Shown here: one piece after another, positions 60,924-64,000 of the stretch
How positions within the stretch are numbered: position 1 is the stretch's first letter
Layout of the letters: the number at the start of each line of letters is the position of its first letter
DNA from: CAZBGQ01 sp964491515
GTDB taxonomy: Bacteria > Patescibacteriota > Gracilibacteria > UBA1369 > UBA12473
Direction: 5' to 3'
DNA length: 64,000 nt
NCBI GenBank assembly: GCA_964491515.1
Contig: CAZBGQ010000005.1
Coordinates: forward strand, 12,155 to 76,154
The notes under the pieces: model-generated
Seen by the model: only the letters and a program-made list of their open reading frames with translations
What the model was told of the DNA's origin: nothing
The model's database searches: none
Program-made: the position numbers and the translations under genes

Positions 60924-61313
60924 TTATTCTGGGCGATGGCCGTCGCTAGTGAACCCTTTTAGTGGATCACGTCCTCCGCAGGACCCATTAGAACAATGGT
61001 TACAATCAAGTTCTAGAGAATTAACAAACACAGCTATTCGGCTCGCAACACTATCAACGCTTAAGCCATTCGTAACATCTCTTGCCTCAGTCAGTGTCAA
61101 CAATTTTAAGAGCTCCAGTTGAGGTTCGGTTACACAGACAACTGAGTTCACAATGCTAAGCAACCGAGAAGCAATACCCCTGGCAAATAGAAGAGTTTCT
61201 TCAGAGGAACTTGGCCCTGCATCGCGCTGGATTTGAGCATCAATCATAGCAATAATCTTTTCAAGTCCTTCGCTAATGGGCATGGCCTCCTGTCTTTCTA
61301 ATTGTTTTGGCAT
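60924..61313 (-). CDS. hypothetical helical protein
   Basis: 129 residues from the ATG at 61313 (MPKQLERQEAMP); the upstream frame to 61367 is excluded by the promoter at 61339-61367. Not recognised. Helical, with a C-terminal CNHCSNGSCGG (three Cys, one His) that could bind zinc or iron. Monocistronic. Confidence 0.6.
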   Translation of the reverse strand: MPKQLERQEAMPISEGLEKIIAMIDAQIQRDAGPSSSEETLLFARGIASRLLSIVNSVVCVTEPQLELLKLLTLTEARDVTNGLSVDSVASRIAVFVNSLELDCNHCSNGSCGGRDPLKGFTSDGHRPE

Positions 61314-61338
61314 TGGAATTTTAAGGTTAAAGGGGAGA

Positions 61339-61367
61339 ATCGTACTACGATACGCGCCAAGTGTCAA
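61339..61367 (-). promoter_or_regulatory. promoter of the 129-residue gene
   Basis: On the minus strand TTGACA (61367-61362), a 17-base spacer, TACGAT (61344-61339). Confidence 0.7.
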
Positions 61368-61400
61368 TAGGTTGGAGACGAAAGTAAAATAACCCCAATG

Positions 61401-64000
61401 TTAGCAAGCTGATTTGTCGCACAGCAACTTATAGTCACAATATCCACAAATAAATGGAGAAGGTGTCGCATCAAAAGAGGAGGTCCGAATGGTCTGAGCA
61501 ACAATAGAGAGATCCGCCTTAGTTTGTTCGAGCTGTTCCGGTGATCGCGTTGTTGACAAAACCTCTCCGCTTTCTAAGTAATAGAGAGCCAGCTCACTTA
61601 CCTTGAGCTTGAAAATTTCCTCACAAGCTAATGCATAAATAGAGAGCTGCAAATCCTTGTCCACAGTTCTCTGATCTTTCACCCGTCCTGTTTTGTAATC
61701 AATCACGCGCACCGTTCCATCAGGTTGGCTATCAATGCGATCAATGCGTCCCGAGACCACCAACCCTTTATCTGTTTTTAATGTGAAAGGTTTTTCAAGG
61801 TACTTAGGAATAATCCACGGATCGGAATGGTCCGCATAAAACTGCTCCAAAACCTCCCAGCCTTTCTGTTTGCGTGCATTATGATGAGCACGACTGTCAT
61901 ATCCCAAAGGAATCCAAAACTTTTCATAGAGAGCTTTCATTAACTTCATTGAAACCCCTTGGCCATCCACTAAGTACTGATAAAACGCATTGAGCGTATT
62001 GTGAATACTGGACCCAAAACTAGCCGCATGTGAAAGAGGTTCAGGTAATGAGTAGAGATAACGGAATTTATACTTGAGAGGACACGTTTCAAAGGTGTTA
62101 ATACGACTAAAACTGAGCCGCAATGCTCTATGAGTTCGATCCAACCCAAAAACAAGCGGACGATCTTCCGGTTCTTGAGCAACAACCAACGATGGGATCT
62201 CCTTATGAAGCAATTCATATCCGGACTCAATCAACGTGACGGTCTTGGACTCAACCGCTTCATTTACGAAAATAGACGGTTTCCATCGGCGTGTTCCAGA
62301 ATAGGCATGACTATAGGTAATAAAGAGAGAAGCTCGTGATCGAGTGGCTGCCACATAGAACAGACGACGCTCTTCCGAGAGATGAGCATGAGGGTCTTCA
62401 ACTTGAGTAAAAATCAAGGACTCCGGTATTTGCAGCTGAGCACCTCGATTGGTAGAAGGAAATCGATTTTGAACCAAGTTCACCATGAAAACCACGTCGA
62501 ACTCCAATCCTTTAGCTGCATGAATGGTCAGAATCTTTACAGTGTCATTATCTGAACTTTCCTCAAAAGGGGAGGGACGATCTCCAACATCTTGTCGAGC
62601 CTTTATATATTCCAGGCAGCTCATAAGGCTTTGATCTCCCATATTCGTTTCTTCAAAATCACGAATAATTTTCGAAAAAGTAGCAATGTTCTGAAGGCAC
62701 TCCGCATTCTCGACCGTCAAATCCTTTTCTAAGCGAGAAAGGTAGTGAGTTTGCTTTAAAAAATGACCCATTACATGACTTGTCGGTAAGCGCTTAGCCA
62801 TAACTAAAAGCTCGTCAAGCTGCTCCAAAAATCCGGACAAACCAGTACCAGCACCAATCCCAGAAAATAAATCAGGGGTTGCAAGGTCTTCACGTAAAAC
62901 TTCGATAAGAGAAGAAGAGGTCTTTTTTGCTTTCGCTACCAACTTAAGCAAGTACTCTGTTTCAAAATCATAAACTTCCAGGGACAAAAAGCGGAATAAC
63001 GCAATGTCGTCATAGGGGTTCGCAAGACTACGTAAGACTGCCATCAAATCCTTAATCTCTCCATATTGATATAACCCTTGAGATCCAGAAAAAGTAACAG
63101 GGATGCCTAGTCGGGTGAATTCATCAATAAAAGGGACCGCATGAGCGCCCGCACGCACCAAGACAGCACAATCTCTGTAAGCCTTCCCAGTAGAACGCTG
63201 CCGTTGAATTTCTTCCACGACAAACTGAACTTCCTGAAGATAATGATCAAACTGAATAACCATAGGCTTGTCGCCAGCCCCCGAAGAACTTTGCAATTTC
63301 TTGTCTAGTTGCTCACGTGCTTCAAGGCGATATGGATTATTATGTTGAATCACCGCATGACTCATATCAAGGATAGGTTGAGTGGAACGGTAATTTTCAG
63401 TCAAAACAATCTTTTTACATTGGGGAAATTTAGATTCAAATTCTAAAATATTAGCCAACGACGCACCGCGCCATTTATAGATACTTTGATCATCGTCGCC
63501 CACAACCATAATGTTTTGATGAGTGGCCGCCAAAAGCTCGACTAGATGATTTTGAGACGTATTTGTATCCTGAAATTCATCCACAAGTATAGTTTTGAAT
63601 CGATCTTGATATTCCTTTAAAACACTTGGGTGCTCCATGAAAAGACGGAGAACCAAGGTGTGAAGACTGGAAAAATCAATTACACCTTCCTTGATAAGCA
63701 ACGAATCATAATGAGCGTATGCGCGAGCCAATTCCAAGGCCTTGGAGGCAGCCTCCTTATCAGCATCAGTACTTGACTCTTCAAGAAGCTTCTCAGCGTA
63801 CTGAAGGTAAGTTGGCGGCGTCACTAACTCATCACGTAAATGAGCGAAATGTTGGGCCATGGCAACTACAAAACGAGTTGGGTTTCCCAAAGGCCTATAA
63901 TATTCGAGGTCAAACGTGAATAATTTCTCCCTCAAAAATAGCCACAGATCAGTCTGAGTCAAAAGTCGATAGTTGGTGTCCAACCCCAATTCCAACCCTC
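61401..64000 (-). CDS. UvrD-type DNA helicase with C-terminal nuclease, 5' end outside window
   Basis: At least 866 residues; the N-terminus with Walker A lies beyond the window. Helicase motifs seen: VDEFQDTN (II), VVGDDDQSIYKWRGA (III), TENYRST (IV), TIHAAKGLEFDVVF (V), RRLFYVAATRS (VI). The last 240 residues are an AddB/RecB-type PD-(D/E)XK domain: SRINTFETCPLKYKFRYLY, GRIDRID, VIDYKTG. Four Cys (one in CPLKYKF, three in CGYCDYKLLC) match the 4Fe-4S staple of AddB-like nucleases. It is a single-chain helicase-nuclease, a form used for double-strand break repair where RecBCD is absent. Function secure, exact subfamily less so. Confidence 0.92.
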   Translation of the reverse strand, partial: GLELGLDTNYRLLTQTDLWLFLREKLFTFDLEYYRPLGNPTRFVVAMAQHFAHLRDELVTPPTYLQYAEKLLEESSTDADKEAASKALELARAYAHYDSLLIKEGVIDFSSLHTLVLRLFMEHPSVLKEYQDRFKTILVDEFQDTNTSQNHLVELLAATHQNIMVVGDDDQSIYKWRGASLANILEFESKFPQCKKIVLTENYRSTQPILDMSHAVIQHNNPYRLEAREQLDKKLQSSSGAGDKPMVIQFDHYLQEVQFVVEEIQRQRSTGKAYRDCAVLVRAGAHAVPFIDEFTRLGIPVTFSGSQGLYQYGEIKDLMAVLRSLANPYDDIALFRFLSLEVYDFETEYLLKLVAKAKKTSSSLIEVLREDLATPDLFSGIGAGTGLSGFLEQLDELLVMAKRLPTSHVMGHFLKQTHYLSRLEKDLTVENAECLQNIATFSKIIRDFEETNMGDQSLMSCLEYIKARQDVGDRPSPFEESSDNDTVKILTIHAAKGLEFDVVFMVNLVQNRFPSTNRGAQLQIPESLIFTQVEDPHAHLSEERRLFYVAATRSRASLFITYSHAYSGTRRWKPSIFVNEAVESKTVTLIESGYELLHKEIPSLVVAQEPEDRPLVFGLDRTHRALRLSFSRINTFETCPLKYKFRYLYSLPEPLSHAASFGSSIHNTLNAFYQYLVDGQGVSMKLMKALYEKFWIPLGYDSRAHHNARKQKGWEVLEQFYADHSDPWIIPKYLEKPFTLKTDKGLVVSGRIDRIDSQPDGTVRVIDYKTGRVKDQRTVDKDLQLSIYALACEEIFKLKVSELALYYLESGEVLSTTRSPEQLEQTKADLSIVAQTIRTSSFDATPSPFICGYCDYKLLCDKSAC

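Overview
The window looks like a chromosome segment of an uncultivated bacterium with a compact genome, most plausibly Patescibacteria/CPR. A Peregrinibacteria-like lineage is my guess and is not proven. The reasons are dense small operons, weak Shine-Dalgarno sequences, many large orphan proteins, a Cys-rich multi-zinc-ribbon protein of a type I associate with CPR genomes, and an HNH family common there. UGA is a normal stop codon (for example in the gamma-glutamylcysteine ligase, HNH and small membrane-protein genes), so the UGA=Gly code of Gracilibacteria/Absconditabacteria does not apply. One scaffold gap (Ns plus homopolymers) sits near 4.2 kb.

Layout. 1-8.5 kb: a truncated RNB-like gene, a eukaryotic-type glutamine-dependent NAD synthetase, a YbjQ gene, bipA, a DEAD-box helicase and an RRM protein. 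8.6-24.2 kb: mostly housekeeping genes. These include a Dus enzyme, a glutathione-synthesis operon that is a split gshF followed by a rhodanese, an ABC exporter, a SemiSWEET, endonuclease IV, an M23 murein hydrolase, an HNH protein, bL27, a U32 protein overlapping a ferredoxin, and a flavoprotein disulfide reductase. 24.2-39.3 kb: an accessory region of about fifteen mostly single-gene units on alternating strands, many with near-consensus -35/-10 promoters. It includes a glutaminase-fold protein with large extensions, two papain/NAT-fold proteins, a frameshifted gene, and a 1172-residue protein carrying two MutS-type ATPase modules in one chain. 39.4-41.7 kb: tRNA-His, a VKOR and thioredoxin-lipoprotein pair, and a secreted HEXXH protein. 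41.8-43 kb: a possible attenuator-type leader and a GC-rich lipoprotein islet. 43-50.3 kb: three unknown genes, two encoding 1331- and 918-residue proteins. 50.4-64 kb: trigger factor, bL19, csaB, an infB-rmlB-rmlA-pfkB operon, rmuC, a strongly promoted structured RNA candidate of about 420 nt, and a truncated UvrD-type helicase-nuclease.

How the genes work together. The clearest functional groups are thiol metabolism (GshA, ATP-grasp, rhodanese, disulfide reductase), extracytoplasmic disulfide formation (VKOR plus thioredoxin), tRNA modification (Dus, U32 with ferredoxin) and surface polysaccharide synthesis (RmlA, RmlB, CsaB). The most unusual items are the tandem MutS-like protein, the candidate RNA at 60.45-60.87 kb, the attenuator-like element at 41.97-42.06 kb, and the set of orphan genes that share strong promoters.
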